Below are positions 31,947-32,886 of a DNA stretch of 32,886 nt, piece after piece. The notes under the pieces are model-generated. The model had not been told where the DNA came from. It did no database searches and worked only from the letters and a program-made list of their open reading frames with translations. The first letter of the stretch is position 1. Each line of letters begins with the position of its first letter. The translations under genes and the position numbers were made by a program. The DNA comes from Bacteriovoracaceae bacterium (GTDB lineage: Bacteria; Bdellovibrionota; Bacteriovoracia; Bacteriovoracales; Bacteriovoracaceae), in NCBI GenBank assembly GCA_020631435.1, contig JAHDHG010000009.1, positions 1 to 32,886 of the forward strand, in the 5' to 3' direction.

Positions 31947-32886
31947 CTAGGAGTTTTTTAAATCTTCTAATTCTTTTGAGATCAGCTTTTCAGAGATTTC
32001 TGGAACAACTTTCCAAACTTCTTTTACTAATTCCTCATTAAGGATTTTTTTAAGAATTGAATCCAGTTCAGGTTTTAACTTTTCTAATACTTCTAGAGAT
32101 ATTTTGTTTTTGAACTCTTCTCGGAGCTCATCTTTAATCTCAGACTTAATTTTAGAATAATCTATATTTGAACTTACTTTACTTTCTTTAACCGGAAGAT
32201 CTTCTGAAATTTTATTTTCATTCGAACGAAACATAAAGGTTCTTGTGTTTTCATTCCATAAATCTGTCTCTAGCTCTTGAAGAATTTCTTTTTTCAAATT
32301 CTCAAGTTTCCTAGCGTCTTCTTCGGGATCAAGTTTAGTCGATTCTGGAAGCACACTTAACTCCTCAACTAAATTATTATCACTCTCACTAAAATCATTT
32401 GACGGATATTCTAAATCATCTAATGAAGGGAGCTGAGAACTCAATAATTCATCAGTGGAATCTTCAATAATATCAGGTAACTTTAATTCATTATTTAAAT
32501 CTTTAGGAATTTGCACCTCTTCAATTTCAGATGGAAGAGATACTTCACTTTCAATTTCTGCATTTAAATCAATCGCTTCAGGAACATCTATTTCATTATC
32601 CAAAAGGTCTGGCAAAGAATCGGCATTTAGCTCAGAGGGTAGAGAAGTCTCTTCTAAGTCATCTTCAATAATTGAAGGAAGTTCATCCAAAGAACTATCA
32701 TTAAAACCTGGGTTAAAACTTTCTTGATCTTTCTCAAGAATCTCTGGCAGCGCCATTCCCCATTCTTCTTCATTTTCTCTGTGATCGATTGGAAAAGCCT
32801 CATCAAGTTTTGGTAACTCCTCTGGCAACTCATCTTTTACCATCCCTGGCAGAGAAATAGATGTATTAGTGTCGACTTTAGAAATC
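31947..32886 (-). CDS. acidic Leu-Pro repeat protein, 5' end beyond the window
   Basis: The reading frame is open to the window edge, and the ATG at 32843 has no ribosome-binding site; residues before it (SISLPGM) continue the same repeat style, so the gene starts outside. At least 313 codons are present. The N-terminal ~180 residues are acidic and repetitive, with xLPxLLxxE/D-type motifs every 10-15 residues (ELPEELPKLDEAF, SLPSELNADSLPDLLDNE, KLPDIIED), probably disordered. The C-terminus is helical and ends KEVWKVVPEISEKLISKELE, resembling the WEVVPxLAE tails found on several deltaproteobacterial regulatory proteins. No signal peptide is visible in the part present. A role as a cytoplasmic scaffold or regulator is inference. 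Confidence 0.65.
   Translation of the reverse strand, partial: ISKVDTNTSISLPGMVKDELPEELPKLDEAFPIDHRENEEEWGMALPEILEKDQESFNPGFNDSSLDELPSIIEDDLEETSLPSELNADSLPDLLDNEIDVPEAIDLNAEIESEVSLPSEIEEVQIPKDLNNELKLPDIIEDSTDELLSSQLPSLDDLEYPSNDFSESDNNLVEELSVLPESTKLDPEEDARKLENLKKEILQELETDLWNENTRTFMFRSNENKISEDLPVKESKVSSNIDYSKIKSEIKDELREEFKNKISLEVLEKLKPELDSILKKILNEELVKEVWKVVPEISEKLISKELEDLKNS

Overview
The window is AT-rich (about one-third GC by eye). It looks like chromosome from a Gram-negative bacterium with an outer membrane: there are many lipoprotein signal peptides, LolA, an outer-membrane beta-barrel and a peptidoglycan-binding envelope protein. The mix of secreted proteases and hydrolases, many lipoproteins, an AmpG-type muropeptide importer and a giant cysteine-rich repeat lipoprotein suggests the Bdellovibrio/Bacteriovorax group (Bdellovibrionota). 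That assignment is inference from gene style, not from a marker gene.

Layout. 1-3.9 kb: small secreted proteins, a DUF2288 protein, an esterase-like lipoprotein, and a tightly packed minus-strand operon (parvulin, pentapeptide-repeat lipoprotein, lipoprotein). 3.9-6.1 kb: oxyR on the minus strand, facing a divergent plus-strand unit made of a 36-codon ORF with a strong ribosome-binding site and about 1.09 kb of apparently non-coding, purine-rich sequence ending in a textbook terminator. 6.2-12.2 kb: ssb, a class I CPD photolyase, a secreted protein with a Cys/His pair, a dicarboxylate/amino-acid:cation symporter and mutY. 12.3-14.8 kb: a small secreted protein, a papain-like secreted protease and lolA. 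14.8-22.8 kb: smc, an AmpG-like transporter, a secreted alpha/beta-hydrolase-like protein, birA, rph-rdgB and tRNA-Pro(UGG). 22.9-30.1 kb: a giant lipoprotein locus with about 22 cysteine-rich repeats, broken by one frameshift, followed by a small Cys-rich secreted protein. 30.2 kb to the end: a beta-barrel protein, a repeat protein with a peptidoglycan-binding domain, and an acidic repeat protein running off the edge.

The strongest candidate for something undescribed is the long plus-strand RNA at about 4.9-6.1 kb. It can fold into many local and nested helices, two of them capped by GAAA tetraloops, carries 18 GACT motifs against one on the other strand, and shares its control region with a canonical peroxide-sensing OxyR. 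This recalls the oxyR/oxyS arrangement of E. coli, but the RNA is about ten times longer and is preceded by an aromatic-rich mini-protein. The giant repeat lipoprotein, with a CxxCH haem motif and a dockerin-like calcium-binding pair, is the second.

Several genes deal with oxidative or nucleotide damage (oxyR, phr, mutY, rdgB, ssb), but they are scattered and do not form one operon.
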